A DNA stretch of 34,011 nucleotides from Clostridia bacterium. Its GTDB lineage: Bacteria > Bacillota > Clostridia > Christensenellales > CAG-1252. The translations under genes and the position numbers were made by a program. The notes beneath the pieces are model-generated. The model was not told where the DNA came from, searched no databases, and saw nothing but the letters and a program-made list of their open reading frames with translations. Position 1 is the first letter of the stretch. Each line of letters opens with the position of its first letter. The stretch is from positions 1 through 34,011 of the forward strand of contig JAIKVL010000015.1 in assembly GCA_024685775.1 (NCBI GenBank), given 5' to 3'. Shown in pieces: positions 7,733 through 17,014 of the stretch.

Positions 7733-8499
7733 AAGCGTACGTTATAAAATGCGAGAGCGTTTTTCGTCGTCAGCGTCTCGACCTCGGCGAGGGAAAGCCC
7801 CGTCAGCTCCGCCATCTTTTCCGCGACGATGGGAATATACTTCGGCTCGTTCTTCTCTCCGCGATGGGGAACGGGGGTCATATACGGGCAGTCCGTTTCG
7901 AGGAGAAGCCGATCCTTCGGGATCGCCGCGAGGACTTTATCCTTATGCTTGGCGAAGGTCAGGACGCCGCCGAAAGAAAAATAGGCGTCCACGCGATCGG
8001 AATAATATTTCGCGAGTTCCGCGCTGCCCGAATAGCAATGCAGCAAGCAGCCGTGTCTGAATTTGGAAAGGTTGCGTTCGAGGATCTCGTTGAAATCTTC
8101 GTAGGCTTCGCGAACGTGGAAAACAACGGGAAGCCCGAGTTCGTCCGCGAGTGCGATCTCCCGTTCGAGGACGGCTTTTTGCACGTCGCGCGGGGAAAGA
8201 TCGTAATGATAGTCGAGTCCGATCTCGCCGATCGCGACGACTTTTTCTTCTTTCGAAAGGCGGACGAGTTCTTTTTCGACTTCGTCCGAATAGGTCTTGG
8301 CTTCGTGCGGATGGACGCCGACCACGGCGTAGACTTCCTTCCTGCGCGCCGCGAGAGCCGCGCTCGCGAGGGAGGAGGGCAGGTCGGACGACGCGTTGAA
8401 GATCACGCCGACGCCCGCTTCTTTCGCCGCTTCGATCACCTCGCTTTCGCGAGGCGCGAGGGCTTCGTCATCCAAATGCGCGTGAGAATCGATAAACAT
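7729..8499 (-). CDS. tatD: TatD-family metal-dependent hydrolase/DNase
   Basis: A 256-residue TIM-barrel hydrolase of the TatD family, whose members act as metal-dependent 3'-5' DNases. Visible ligands and motifs: HAH (6-8) in MFIDSHAHLDD, the GEIGLDYHYD strand, VFHVREAYED, CLLHCYSGS and LLLETDCPYMTP. The start ATG overlaps the metG stop (TAATG), so translation is probably coupled. A longer in-frame extension upstream lies entirely inside metG and lacks family similarity, so it was not used. Confidence 0.94.
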   Translation of the reverse strand: MFIDSHAHLDDEALAPRESEVIEAAKEAGVGVIFNASSDLPSSLASAALAARRKEVYAVVGVHPHEAKTYSDEVEKELVRLSKEEKVVAIGEIGLDYHYDLSPRDVQKAVLEREIALADELGLPVVFHVREAYEDFNEILERNLSKFRHGCLLHCYSGSAELAKYYSDRVDAYFSFGGVLTFAKHKDKVLAAIPKDRLLLETDCPYMTPVPHRGEKNEPKYIPIVAEKMAELTGLSLAEVETLTTKNALAFYNVRL

Positions 8500-10442
8500 T
8501 ATCGGACTTCGCTTCCCGTGTCCACCGTTTTTTCGGGGTTGACGAGGACGACTCCGCCTTTGCCGTCGTCCGCGCAAAGGAGCATTCCCTGACTTTCCAC
8601 GCCGCGGAAACTATGCGGCGCGAGGTTGTAAACGACGACGACCTGCTTCCCGACCATTTCTTCGGGCGTGTAATACTTCGCGATCCCGCTGACGATCTGC
8701 CTCGTCTCTTCGCCGATCTCGACTTGCATCACGAGGAGCTTTTCGGTTTTGGGCATTTTTTCCGCTTTGACGACTTTGCCGACGCGCAACTCGACTTTCG
8801 CGAAATCGTCGATCGAGATCTCGCTCTTATGCTCGGGCGCCGCTTTTTCGGCGGGTTTTTCTTCTTGTTTTTCGATCTTGCTTTCCATCTCGGCGATCTC
8901 CTTTTCGACGTCGACTCTCATAAAGATCGCGTCGCGTTCCGTAACGGTTTCGGCTTTCAATCCGCCGAACGAGCGGATCGAATCGAAGGTTTTTTCCTCT
9001 TCGGTGATCCCGTCGAAGCAGGAAAAGATCTTCTCGGCGGTGTCGGGCAGGAAGGATTCGATCAAGACGCCCGCCGTGCGGATGACTTCGAGAAGGACGT
9101 ACAAGACGTCCGAAAGGCGCGCTTTGGTCTCTTCGCTTTTCGCGAGGATCCAAGGGCAGTTTTCGTCGATATATTTGTTCGCGCGGCGGATCAAAGCGAA
9201 GATCGCTTCGAGCGCTTCGGGGACGAAAAGCTCGTCCATATTCTTCGCGACTATATCGAGCGTCTTTTCGGAGAGCGAAATGATCTCTTCGTCCGTGCCT
9301 TCTTTCTTTCCGCTCCAAGAGGGGATCTTGCCGCCTTCGTACTTATTCACCATCGCGACGGTGCGTTTTACGAGGTTTCCGAGGTCGTTCGCGAGGTCGG
9401 CGTTCAATCTCGAAAGGAAAGCGCGCGTCGTGTACGCGCCGTCCGAACCGAAGGGGATCTCGCGGAGCAGGTAATAGCGGACGGCGTCCACCGAGTACTT
9501 ATCCGAAAGCTCGACGGGGTCGACGATGTTTCCTTTGCTCTTGCTGATCTTGTCCGCGCCCATCAAAAGCCAGCCGTGTCCGTAGACCTTTTTCGGCAGG
9601 GGAATATCGAGCGCCATCAAGAGGGCGGGCCAAATGATGCTGTGGAAGCGGACGATCTCTTTGCCCATCATATGGACGTCCGCCGGCCAGTACTTCTTGA
9701 AGAGGGAATCGTCCTCTCCGCCGTAACCGAGGGCGGTGATATAATTCACCAAAGCGTCGATCCAGACGTAGATGACGTGCTTCGGATCGAAGTCGACGGG
9801 AACGCCCCAAGTAAAGGTGGAGCGGGTGACGGCGAGATCTTGAAGACCCGGTTTCAAAAAGTTATTGATCATCTCGCGGCGACGGGGCTTCGGAAGCAAA
9901 AAATCGTCGTTCTCTTCGAGAAGATTGATGAGTTTGTCCTGATATTTGCTGAGACGGAAGAAGTAGCAGGATTCTTTCGCGACGGTGACCTCTCTTCCGC
10001 AGTCCGGGCATTTGCCGTCCGCGAGCTGGGTCTTCGTCCAATACGTTTCGCAGGGAACGCAGTAAAATCCTTCGTACTCGCCCTTGTAGATATCTCCTTT
10101 TTCATAGAGTTTGTCGAAGATCTTTTGGACGGCGGCTTCGTGATAGGAGTCGGTCGTGCGGATGAATTTGTCGTAGGAGATCTTCAAGCGATCCCAAAGC
10201 GCTTTGAGGTTCGCGACTTTTTTATCCACGAACTCTTTCGGGGTGATCCCCGCTTCTTTGGATTTTTGCTCGATTTTCAAGCCGTGTTCGTCCGTCCCGG
10301 TCAGATAAAAGACGTCGTAGCCTTGCTTTCTCTTAAAGCGGGCGATCGCGTCGCAAATGACGGTCGTGTAGCAGGTCCCGAGGTGCCAAGTTCCGCTCGG
10401 GTAATAGATAGGCGTCGTAATGTAAAAAGTGGGCTTTGCCAT
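8499..10442 (-). CDS. metG: Methionyl-tRNA synthetase
   Basis: A 647-residue class I aminoacyl-tRNA synthetase that charges tRNA-Met. The HIGH-type motif is HLGT (20-23). A zinc-binding insert has two CxxC pairs (CVPC and CPDC). The KMSKS motif appears as KISKS (298-302). The anticodon-binding helical domain is followed by a charged linker and a C-terminal OB-fold tRNA-binding domain (about 540-647, containing VELRVGKVVKAEKMP and APHSFRGVESQGML). The ATG chosen has GGGAGGAAATT upstream. It is first in metG-tatD-rsmA. No T-box was seen upstream; a TATAAT element lies only about 46 bases before the start. Confidence 0.96.
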   Translation of the reverse strand: MAKPTFYITTPIYYPSGTWHLGTCYTTVICDAIARFKRKQGYDVFYLTGTDEHGLKIEQKSKEAGITPKEFVDKKVANLKALWDRLKISYDKFIRTTDSYHEAAVQKIFDKLYEKGDIYKGEYEGFYCVPCETYWTKTQLADGKCPDCGREVTVAKESCYFFRLSKYQDKLINLLEENDDFLLPKPRRREMINNFLKPGLQDLAVTRSTFTWGVPVDFDPKHVIYVWIDALVNYITALGYGGEDDSLFKKYWPADVHMMGKEIVRFHSIIWPALLMALDIPLPKKVYGHGWLLMGADKISKSKGNIVDPVELSDKYSVDAVRYYLLREIPFGSDGAYTTRAFLSRLNADLANDLGNLVKRTVAMVNKYEGGKIPSWSGKKEGTDEEIISLSEKTLDIVAKNMDELFVPEALEAIFALIRRANKYIDENCPWILAKSEETKARLSDVLYVLLEVIRTAGVLIESFLPDTAEKIFSCFDGITEEEKTFDSIRSFGGLKAETVTERDAIFMRVDVEKEIAEMESKIEKQEEKPAEKAAPEHKSEISIDDFAKVELRVGKVVKAEKMPKTEKLLVMQVEIGEETRQIVSGIAKYYTPEEMVGKQVVVVYNLAPHSFRGVESQGMLLCADDGKGGVVLVNPEKTVDTGSEVR

Positions 10443-10487
10443 AATTTCCTCCCGCGCCGCGCGCGCTATAATCATATACTAAAATCA

Positions 10488-10493
10488 ATTATA
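10488..10493 (-). promoter_or_regulatory. Probable -10 element for metG
   Basis: TATAAT on the minus strand (10493-10488), about 46 bases before the metG start. The -35 region 17 bases upstream (TTTCGT) is poor, so this is a tentative promoter call. Confidence 0.4.
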
Positions 10494-10608
10494 CTACCGA
10501 AAAGGGAAAAACGAAAGTTTTTTAAGCGAAAAATCGCGTCACTCGGGCGAGGGGAGCAAAACCCGCCTTTTTTCTTTACGGAGCGCCCGATAAATTGAAA
10601 ATCGGCAC

Positions 10609-10637
10609 TTGTTCGCGCGGGGAAAATTTGTTATAAT
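10609..10637 (+). promoter_or_regulatory. Promoter of the pgm-yaaO-holB-ricT operon
   Basis: TTGTTC (10609-10614), a 17-base spacer and TATAAT (10632-10637), with a TG one base before the -10 (extended -10). The start codon follows 29 bases later. Confidence 0.7.
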
Positions 10638-10666
10638 AAGAGCAATACCGATACGGAGGTTTTATC

Positions 10667-12409
10667 GTGAATTATTCTGAAAATTACGAATATTGGTTAA
10701 AGAACGTGTCGCCTGCCGAAAAGGCGGAGCTTTCCGCGATCGCGGCGGACGAAAAGGAGATCGCGGAGCGTTTCTCGATGCCCTTGTCTTTCGGGACGGC
10801 GGGGATGCGCGGAACGATCGGACTCGGAACGTTCCGTATGAATTTATACACCGTCGCCCGCGCGACGGCGGGGCTCGCTTCCTATATCGCGGAAGTCGGC
10901 GAAGAAGCGAAAAAGAGAGGCGTCGTCATTTCCTACGACACGCGCAGAATGAGTTTCGAATTCGCGCTCGAAGCGGCGAAAGTCCTTGCGGCGAAAGGCG
11001 TCAGCGTCTATTTGTTCGAGAACGTTCGCCCCGTCCCGATCCTTTCGTTCGCGGTCGGCTATTTGAAAACCTTTTCGGGGATCATGATCACGGCGAGCCA
11101 TAACCCGAAGGAATATAACGGCTATAAGGTCTATGGGTCGGACGGCGCGCAGCTCTCTCCCGAGGCGACGGCGAAAGTCGTCTCGTATATCGAAAAATGC
11201 GATTATTTCGGCGTTCCGAAGGCGGCGGCTACCGACAGCCGCGCGGACGTTATGGGAAAAGACGGCGAGAAGATCGGAGAATTTATCACCGTCGTCGGAA
11301 AAAGCGTGGACGAAGCCTATTTCTCCCGCATCGAAAAACTTTCGCTTTCTCCCGAAGCGGTCGAGAAAGAAGGCGGGAATCTTAAAATCGTTTACACTCC
11401 TTTGCACGGAAGCGGCTATAAACCCGTGACGGAGATCCTTTCCCGCATGCATATCCCGTTCAACGTCGTCCCCGAGCAGGCGGAGCCCGATTCGGAGTTC
11501 CCGACCGTCAAAATGCCGAACCCCGAAATGCCGGACGCTTTGACCCTCGGGATCAAACTCGCGGAAGCCCTCGGAAGCGACGTCGTCATCGGGACGGATC
11601 CCGACGCCGATCGCATGGGCGTGGCGGTCAAGAGCGACAAGGGCGAATTCGTCCTGCTGACCGGGAATCAAACGGGCGTGCTTTTGATGGACTATATCCT
11701 TCGCCGCCATAAGGAGAAGGGGACGCTGCCCGCGAATGCGGCTTGCGTCAAAACCATCGTCACGACGTCGCTCGCGAAGAAAGTCGCCGAGTCGTACGGC
11801 GCGACTTGCTTCGACGTCCTGACCGGATTCAAATTCATCGGAGAAAAGATCGACCTGTTCCAAAAAACGGGCGCGCACACCTTTATGTTCGGCTACGAAG
11901 AAAGCTACGGCTATCTCTCGGGAACGCACGCGAAGGATAAGGACGCCGTCGTCTCCACGATGCTTTTCGCGGAAATGGTCTGCTACTATAAGAGCGTCGG
12001 CGTCAGCGTCTACAACCGCTTGCAGGAGATCTATAAAGCCCTCGGTTATTACGCGGAAAAGACGATCTCCGTCTATTTCAAGGGGCTGGAAGGAATGGCG
12101 ATCATGGCGGAAAAGACCAAGGCTCTCCGTGCCGTCGACATCAAGTCGATCGCGGGATACAAAGTCGTCGCCGTGACGGATTTCCTTGCGGGCGAAAAGA
12201 CGGACGTTTCGGGCAAAAAGGAGAAAATCGATTTCCCGAAGAGCGACGTTATGTACTATTCTCTCGAAGGGGGCGATTGGGTCGCGATCCGTCCGTCCGG
12301 GACGGAACCGAAGCTCAAACTGTACGTCTCCGCGAGCGCGAAAAGCGCGGAAGCCGCCGCGGAAAAAGCCGCCGCGCTCTTGGATGAGATGAAAGGCTAC
12401 GTCGAGTGA
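10667..12409 (+). CDS. pgcA: Phosphoglucomutase/phosphomannomutase (alpha-D-phosphohexomutase)
   Basis: A 580-residue alpha-D-phosphohexomutase interconverting hexose 1- and 6-phosphates, feeding nucleotide-sugar and glycan synthesis. Motifs in order: an N-terminal FGTAGMRG substrate loop (42-49), the phosphoserine loop TASHNPKEYNG with S144, the Mg-binding loop GTDPDADRMG (about 309-318), the sugar-binding GYEESYG and the C-terminal phosphate-binding RPSGTEPK. The length matches PgcA-type enzymes, longer than GlmM (about 450). The start is GTG with CGGAGG seven bases upstream. Its stop overlaps the next start by four bases (GTGA). galE lies elsewhere in the window and could use its glucose 1-phosphate-derived product. 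Confidence 0.92.
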   Translation: MNYSENYEYWLKNVSPAEKAELSAIAADEKEIAERFSMPLSFGTAGMRGTIGLGTFRMNLYTVARATAGLASYIAEVGEEAKKRGVVISYDTRRMSFEFALEAAKVLAAKGVSVYLFENVRPVPILSFAVGYLKTFSGIMITASHNPKEYNGYKVYGSDGAQLSPEATAKVVSYIEKCDYFGVPKAAATDSRADVMGKDGEKIGEFITVVGKSVDEAYFSRIEKLSLSPEAVEKEGGNLKIVYTPLHGSGYKPVTEILSRMHIPFNVVPEQAEPDSEFPTVKMPNPEMPDALTLGIKLAEALGSDVVIGTDPDADRMGVAVKSDKGEFVLLTGNQTGVLLMDYILRRHKEKGTLPANAACVKTIVTTSLAKKVAESYGATCFDVLTGFKFIGEKIDLFQKTGAHTFMFGYEESYGYLSGTHAKDKDAVVSTMLFAEMVCYYKSVGVSVYNRLQEIYKALGYYAEKTISVYFKGLEGMAIMAEKTKALRAVDIKSIAGYKVVAVTDFLAGEKTDVSGKKEKIDFPKSDVMYYSLEGGDWVAIRPSGTEPKLKLYVSASAKSAEAAAEKAAALLDEMKGYVE

Positions 12410-13608
12410 AACCGCTTTACGACGCGATCGAAGCCTACGCCGCCGTAAAAGGGCGTTTCCATATGCCCTCGCACGGCGGTGATCCGAGCGCTCTCTTTAA
12501 GGATAAAAGAGAGCGTCTTTACGCGTCTTGCGCGTTCGATATCACCGAGCTTTCGTTTTCGGATAACCTCGCGTCGCCCGTCGGCGTGATCCGTCAGGCG
12601 GAAGAACTCGCGGCGAAGGCTTACGGCGCGGAGAAGACCCTCTTTTTCGCGGGCGGGGCGACGGACGCCGTTCGAACGGCGCTTTGGTGTTTGCGCGATA
12701 AAAAGATTGCCTTCCTCGGCGATATGCATAAGAGTTTTCATTCCGTCGCGCGGCTCTTTTCTCTTTCCGTGGTCGAGAAAAAAGACCTTTCGGATTCGGA
12801 AAACGAAAAGATCGAGGTCGTCTGCGTAACTTCGCCCGACTATTACGGGCGCGTGAAAGACCTTACGGAAGTCGTCGCTTTTTGCGAGAGGACGGGGGCG
12901 ATCCTTCTCGTGGACGAGGCGCACGGCGCGCATTTCGCGTTCAGCCCTCTTTTGCCGAAAAGCGCGGTAAATTCCGCGGATTTCGTGATCCACGGCGCGC
13001 ATAAGACGCTCCCCGTTTATACGGGCGGCGCGATGCTTCACGTCAAAAGGAAGTTTTACGACGCCGCGGTCTCGGCGCGCAGAGAGTGCGTTTCCACCAG
13101 CCCTTCCTATCTCGTGATGGCGAGTCTGGACTACGCGCGCGAGTTTATGGAAGAAAAGGGCGAAAGGCTGTATGCCGAGCTGAAACAGAGGCTCGACGAT
13201 TTGAAAAAGAAGTATAAGACCCTTTCCGTGCTTCCCGCGGACGATTTTACGCGGCTGACCGTCCTTCGCCCGGAAGGAGGGCACGCGCTCGGCGCGTATC
13301 TCGAAAAAAACGGGATCTTCGCGGAAGCGCAAAACGCGGATTCCGTCACGTTTATCGTGACGCCGTTTAACGAAGATTCTCTCGAAACCCTGTTTTCCTT
13401 ATGCGCGGGCTTCGATGGGAAAAACGCAAAAAAAGCGGATTTATCCGATCTTATCGGGAAAGTAAGCGAGGAAGACGTCGGCGTCTATCCGCCCGGTGTT
13501 CCCCTCGTCAAGAAGGGCGAGGTCTTTACGGCGGAAGCGGTCAAGGTCCTCGAAGAGAATTTAGATAGACTTTTCGGCTTGTCGGGTGGTACAATAAAGG
13601 CGAAATGA
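12406..13608 (+). CDS. Orn/Lys/Arg decarboxylase-family PLP protein (YaaO-like)
   Basis: A 400-residue fold-type I PLP protein of the Orn/Lys/Arg decarboxylase major-domain family. Visible: FHMPSHGG near the N-terminus (18-24), the FFAGGATDAVR phosphate/PLP region (80-90), D170 in LLVDEAHGAHF binding the pyridine nitrogen, and the Schiff-base lysine K200 in HGAHKTLP. It is shorter than characterised Gram-positive arginine or lysine decarboxylases (about 480-490), mainly in the C-terminal part. The substrate cannot be assigned. It begins with GTG overlapping the pgm stop and ends overlapping holB (ATGA). A yaaO homologue near holB and ricT matches the Bacillus arrangement, but tmk is not between them. 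Confidence 0.85.
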   Translation: MKPLYDAIEAYAAVKGRFHMPSHGGDPSALFKDKRERLYASCAFDITELSFSDNLASPVGVIRQAEELAAKAYGAEKTLFFAGGATDAVRTALWCLRDKKIAFLGDMHKSFHSVARLFSLSVVEKKDLSDSENEKIEVVCVTSPDYYGRVKDLTEVVAFCERTGAILLVDEAHGAHFAFSPLLPKSAVNSADFVIHGAHKTLPVYTGGAMLHVKRKFYDAAVSARRECVSTSPSYLVMASLDYAREFMEEKGERLYAELKQRLDDLKKKYKTLSVLPADDFTRLTVLRPEGGHALGAYLEKNGIFAEAQNADSVTFIVTPFNEDSLETLFSLCAGFDGKNAKKADLSDLIGKVSEEDVGVYPPGVPLVKKGEVFTAEAVKVLEENLDRLFGLSGGTIKAK

Positions 13609-14582
13609 GAGAGGCGTTGCGGTATGAAAAACAGGTGAGAGCGTCGTCCGCGTTTCGGACGATCGAATCCGATCTCCGTCGCGGAGAATTTTCCCACGCG
13701 TATTTTATTCTTTCCGAGGATAAGGACGCGGTGGATACCTTGTTTTCCCTGATCGCGATGCGCGCTTACTGCGAGGACGCCTGCGGCACGTGCAAAGAAT
13801 GCAGAAAGATCTTGCTTCGCAGCAAACCCGACGTCAAGTATCTCGCGGAAGGAAACGAAAACTTTTCCGTAAAAGAAATGACCGAAGTGACGGAAGACGC
13901 GGGCTTGACTTCGTTCGAAGGCGGGAAAAAGCTGTACTTTTTCAAGAATTTCGAGTGCGTTTCCGAGCAATCGCAGAATAAACTGTTGAAGACGCTCGAA
14001 GAGCCGTTTCCCGGCGTGCATTTTATATTGAGCGCAGCTTCCGCGGCGACCGTTCTTCCGACCGTTACGTCGCGCGTAAAGCAGATCGTTTTGTCTGCGT
14101 TTTCCGAAGAAAGCATCAAAGAAGGTTTGGTCGCTTCGGGTGTGGAAGAAGAGAAAGCCGAGCGGGGGGCGAGGCTGTCGCAGGGCAGTTTTACGAAGGC
14201 GCGGGCGTTCGCGGCGGACGAGGATTTCGCGCGCCACGCAAGCGAAGCGGCGGATCTTTTGGTCGGGCTGAAAAGCAGCGCGGACGTCCATAATTATCTG
14301 AAAAATCCGATTTTTTCGAAAGAAAGGATCCTTTCGACGCTTTCGATGATCGAGCTTGTCTTTTCGGACGTGATCCGTCATCACGCGGGGCTTCCGGTCG
14401 CGCTTCGCGAAAAGGAACCCGAGATCGGGAAGATCGCCGAGATGTACTCGCTTTCCGCGGCGGGAGAGGCGATGAACGTAACTTTGAAATGCCGCGAGCG
14501 TTTGAAGGCGAATTGCATCGCGATGAACGTAGCGGATTATTTAATGCTGAAACTGGTGGAGGTAAAATACAAATGCCGATGA
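13605..14582 (+). CDS. holB: DNA polymerase III subunit delta'
   Basis: A 325-residue clamp-loader subunit that helps open and load the sliding clamp on DNA. AAA+-like features: a zinc-binding cysteine cluster C56, C60, C63, C66 (YCEDACGTCKEC), the segment QNKLLKTLEEP (about 122-132), and a degenerate SRC region (TSRVKQ). No functional Walker A is seen, as expected for delta'. It overlaps the yaaO-like gene by four bases and ricT by ten, so all three should be co-translated. The first 17 residues may not be essential. An alternative start could lie downstream, but ATGA coupling favours this one. Confidence 0.9.
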   Translation: MREALRYEKQVRASSAFRTIESDLRRGEFSHAYFILSEDKDAVDTLFSLIAMRAYCEDACGTCKECRKILLRSKPDVKYLAEGNENFSVKEMTEVTEDAGLTSFEGGKKLYFFKNFECVSEQSQNKLLKTLEEPFPGVHFILSAASAATVLPTVTSRVKQIVLSAFSEESIKEGLVASGVEEEKAERGARLSQGSFTKARAFAADEDFARHASEAADLLVGLKSSADVHNYLKNPIFSKERILSTLSMIELVFSDVIRHHAGLPVALREKEPEIGKIAEMYSLSAAGEAMNVTLKCRERLKANCIAMNVADYLMLKLVEVKYKCR

Positions 14583-15439
14583 TCGCATATGTGAAATTCG
14601 ATAATAACAATAAGGTCTATTCGTTCGACGCGGGCAGCGAATCCTACGCCGTGGGCGACGTCGTCATCGTCGAGACCGCGAAAGGGCTTGAAATGGGGCA
14701 GATCACCCGTGAATGCGAAACGGTGGACGAGGAAAATTGCCCGAAAGAGCTCAAAAAGGTGCTCCGCAAGGCGTCTTACCGCGATTTCGAAAGCGCGAAA
14801 AAGGCGAAAGAGTCCGAGCCGCGCGCCTTACAGATCGCGCGCGACAAAGCGGTCGCACTCGGGGTAAATATGAAATTCATCTCCGCCGAAGTCTCCTTCG
14901 ATTCCAAACGCGTCGTCTTGTGTTTCGTTTCGGAAGAAAGGGTGGACTTCCGCGAACTCGTCAAGGAGCTTGCGAGCGCGCTTCACGCCCGCATCGAGCT
15001 TCGCCAGCTTTACGAGCGTGACGACGTAAAGCAGCGCGGCGCTCTCGGAATGTGCGGAAGGGAATGTTGCTGCCGCGCGTACTTGAAGGATTTCGAGAAA
15101 GTCACCGTCAAAATGGCGAAGGTGCAAGGACTTTCCCTGAACCCGACCAAGATCAGCGGGATCTGCGGGAAATTGATGTGCTGCTTGAAGTACGAAAACG
15201 AGTATTACGCGGAAGTTTTTAAGCAAATGCCCAAGGTGAACGCGAAAGTCGTTACGCCGGACGGCCCCGCGGTCGTCGAGTCCAACGATATGTTGAAGAA
15301 GATCGTGACCTGCAAGGTTTTCGTGGACGATACCTACGTCATCAAAAAGTTTCCGCTCGAAGAGATCAAGATCGTTAAAGCGCCTCAGCAGCAGGGAAAC
15401 CACAAGAAAGAGCAGGAAGACGAGGGCGACGAGGAATAA
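14573..15439 (+). CDS. ricT: PSP1-domain protein RicT (YaaT), partner of RNase Y
   Basis: A 288-residue PSP1-domain protein. In Bacillus, RicT with RicA and RicF forms an Fe-S-containing complex that directs RNase Y cleavage and affects biofilm, competence and sporulation programmes. The family's cysteines are visible: C161, C165, C166 and C167 (MCGRECCCR), C198 (GICGK) and C203/C204 (LMCCLKYENE). The ATG chosen has GGTGGAGGT upstream and lies inside the holB end. A longer upstream frame is within holB. The tail is acidic and Gln/Lys-rich. It is the last gene of the operon before a strong terminator. ricA and ricF are not in the window. Confidence 0.93.
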   Translation: MPMIAYVKFDNNNKVYSFDAGSESYAVGDVVIVETAKGLEMGQITRECETVDEENCPKELKKVLRKASYRDFESAKKAKESEPRALQIARDKAVALGVNMKFISAEVSFDSKRVVLCFVSEERVDFRELVKELASALHARIELRQLYERDDVKQRGALGMCGRECCCRAYLKDFEKVTVKMAKVQGLSLNPTKISGICGKLMCCLKYENEYYAEVFKQMPKVNAKVVTPDGPAVVESNDMLKKIVTCKVFVDDTYVIKKFPLEEIKIVKAPQQQGNHKKEQEDEGDEE

Positions 15440-15467
15440 GCGCGAAAGAGAAAAGCGACGTATGAAA

Positions 15468-15496
15468 AACGAGAGGGCGTTCCTCTCGTTTTTTTA
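15468..15496. terminator. Bidirectional terminator between ricT and the YgjP-like gene
   Basis: AACGAGAGG and CCTCTCGTT form a perfect 9-bp stem with a five-base loop. T runs follow on both strands, so it can end both the ricT operon and the converging uxaB-ygjP operon. Confidence 0.92.
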
Positions 15497-16249
15497 TCGT
15501 TCTCCGTTCAAAAGTTTTTTCCGCGCTTTCCAGTCGGGCATATGCAGGGATAAAAACCCGTAAAAGGCGGCGTCGTGCCCGTGATAAAGGAAATGCGTGA
15601 GTTCGTGCAGGACGACGTACTCGATCGCTTTCGGATCGGTTTGGATCAGATTTTCGTTTAAGGTGATCTTTGCTTTTTTATAGGCGCAACTGCCCCAAAG
15701 AGAGCGCATCGCGCGGATGCGTATTTCGGGGCGCGCGACCTTCCTTTTTTCGAAAACGGGCATCCAGCGATCGACGTAAGCGCAGAGCAGATCCTCTAAA
15801 ACGAGGCGGCGGCTTTCTTTGAAAACGCGCGTGGCGACGGCGTCGTCCGTCGGGTCTTTCAGGCGAAGACGGATCTCGTAGGGATCGTCGAAAAAGCGGG
15901 TCTCGTTTTTCGCGGCTTTTTCCCGCCGCAGGACGCGCTTTTGACCCAAGAAGAAGACGAACGATCCGTCCGCGAGGGTGGGGGAAACGCTCGGATCCTC
16001 TCGGTTCTCACGCTTCGCGAGCTGTCGTTCGAGCCAGCGCCGTTTCTCACTCAAAAAGCGTTCGATCTTCTCTTCGCTCGTCCGCTTCGGGACGGAAAGA
16101 GTGATCGCGCCCTCTCGCGAGACGCGCAGATAGATGTTTTTGATGGATTTTCGGAAAAGGGTGACGGGGCGGTTTCGTCCGAGAAGGCAAACAAAGATCG
16201 TTTGCGTCTCGGAAGGTAGTTTCGAAAGGGGAAGGGCGCGTCGCATCAC
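15494..16249 (-). CDS. YgjP/SprT-like (DUF45) zinc metallopeptidase
   Basis: A 251-residue protein of the YgjP (DUF45) metallopeptidase family. The zinc motif is H215-E216-x-x-H219 (VVLHELTHF) with a third ligand H225 (YHGHD). The family motif RSLWGSC (182-188) is also present. The N-terminal half is a basic beta region containing KSIKNIYLRVSREG. The reading begins with GTG directly followed by ATG three bases later, both possible, with a GGAG 9 or 12 bases upstream. The physiological role of this family is poorly known. It follows radC by 25 bases and is last in the uxaB-uxaA-radC cluster. Confidence 0.85.
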   Translation of the reverse strand: MMRRALPLSKLPSETQTIFVCLLGRNRPVTLFRKSIKNIYLRVSREGAITLSVPKRTSEEKIERFLSEKRRWLERQLAKRENREDPSVSPTLADGSFVFFLGQKRVLRREKAAKNETRFFDDPYEIRLRLKDPTDDAVATRVFKESRRLVLEDLLCAYVDRWMPVFEKRKVARPEIRIRAMRSLWGSCAYKKAKITLNENLIQTDPKAIEYVVLHELTHFLYHGHDAAFYGFLSLHMPDWKARKKLLNGER

Positions 16250-16274
16250 GGGAAAAAGCTCCGTTCAGAGAAAA

Positions 16275-17006
16275 TCAGATCGAACCCTTTACGATCCGTT
16301 CGAAGGGAAGAGGTTTCTTTTTGAATTCCTCGCTTGATTCGATCAATCCGTGATTCAACATGCTGAACGAGGCTGTCGCCGAAACGATGATATGATCCCA
16401 AAGTCGGATCCCGAAAAAGAAAAGCGATTGCGCGAGCGTGTTCGTCGAGAGGATGTCCGCGTTGCTGGGGTATAAGTCCCCGCTCGGGTGATTATGAGCT
16501 AAGATCACGATCTTCGCGTCGCATTGGATCGCGAGTCGGACGAGCTCCTCTCGGTTTACGGCGACGGCGTTTCCGCTTCCTTCCGCAAGATCGCAGATCC
16601 GAAGGACTTTGCCTTTGTCGCCCAAGAAGAGGCAGACAAAACGTTCCGTGGGAAGCTTTCCGATCCTACGGATCGCATATGCCGAAGCGTCTTCCGCGTT
16701 ATGCAAGATCAATTTCGGGGCTTCCGCCGAGTAGACGTACAATTCGGGTAACGTGTGAAGAAAGAGCGCGGCGTTTTTCGAGACGCCTTTGATTTTCGAA
16801 AGCTCGTCGACGCTTGCGTCGAGGACGCCGTTCAACGAGCCGAAGGTTTCGATGAGTTCATGCGCGATGGGATTCGTGTCGCGGCGGGGGACGAAAGGAT
16901 ATAAAAGATATTCGAGTTTTTCGTGATCCGCCAAGACTCGAATGCCGAATTTCTCGATCTTTTCGCGGAGCCGCGCCCGATGCCCGTCGTGCATGTTCGT
17001 TTTCAT
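16275..17006 (-). CDS. radC: RadC/JAB-domain protein
   Basis: A 243-residue RadC-family protein. An N-terminal helix-hairpin-helix-like region (about 45-85, with LSKIKGVSKNAAL) precedes a JAB/MPN-type metal site AHNHPSGDLYPSNAD (H171, H173, D184). The family was named for repair but its role remains uncertain. The JAB fold is usually a metal-dependent isopeptidase or hydrolase. It starts eight bases after the uxaA stop and precedes the YgjP gene by 25 bases, so it is probably a passenger in the hexuronate operon rather than part of the pathway. Confidence 0.9.
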   Translation of the reverse strand: MKTNMHDGHRARLREKIEKFGIRVLADHEKLEYLLYPFVPRRDTNPIAHELIETFGSLNGVLDASVDELSKIKGVSKNAALFLHTLPELYVYSAEAPKLILHNAEDASAYAIRRIGKLPTERFVCLFLGDKGKVLRICDLAEGSGNAVAVNREELVRLAIQCDAKIVILAHNHPSGDLYPSNADILSTNTLAQSLFFFGIRLWDHIIVSATASFSMLNHGLIESSEEFKKKPLPFERIVKGSI

Positions 17007-17014
17007 CGTTTCGA

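Noticed and set aside
8613..10598. A 661-codon frame antisense to metG.
   Set aside because: The sense strand is a complete methionyl-tRNA synthetase. The antisense product is composition-biased with no motifs.
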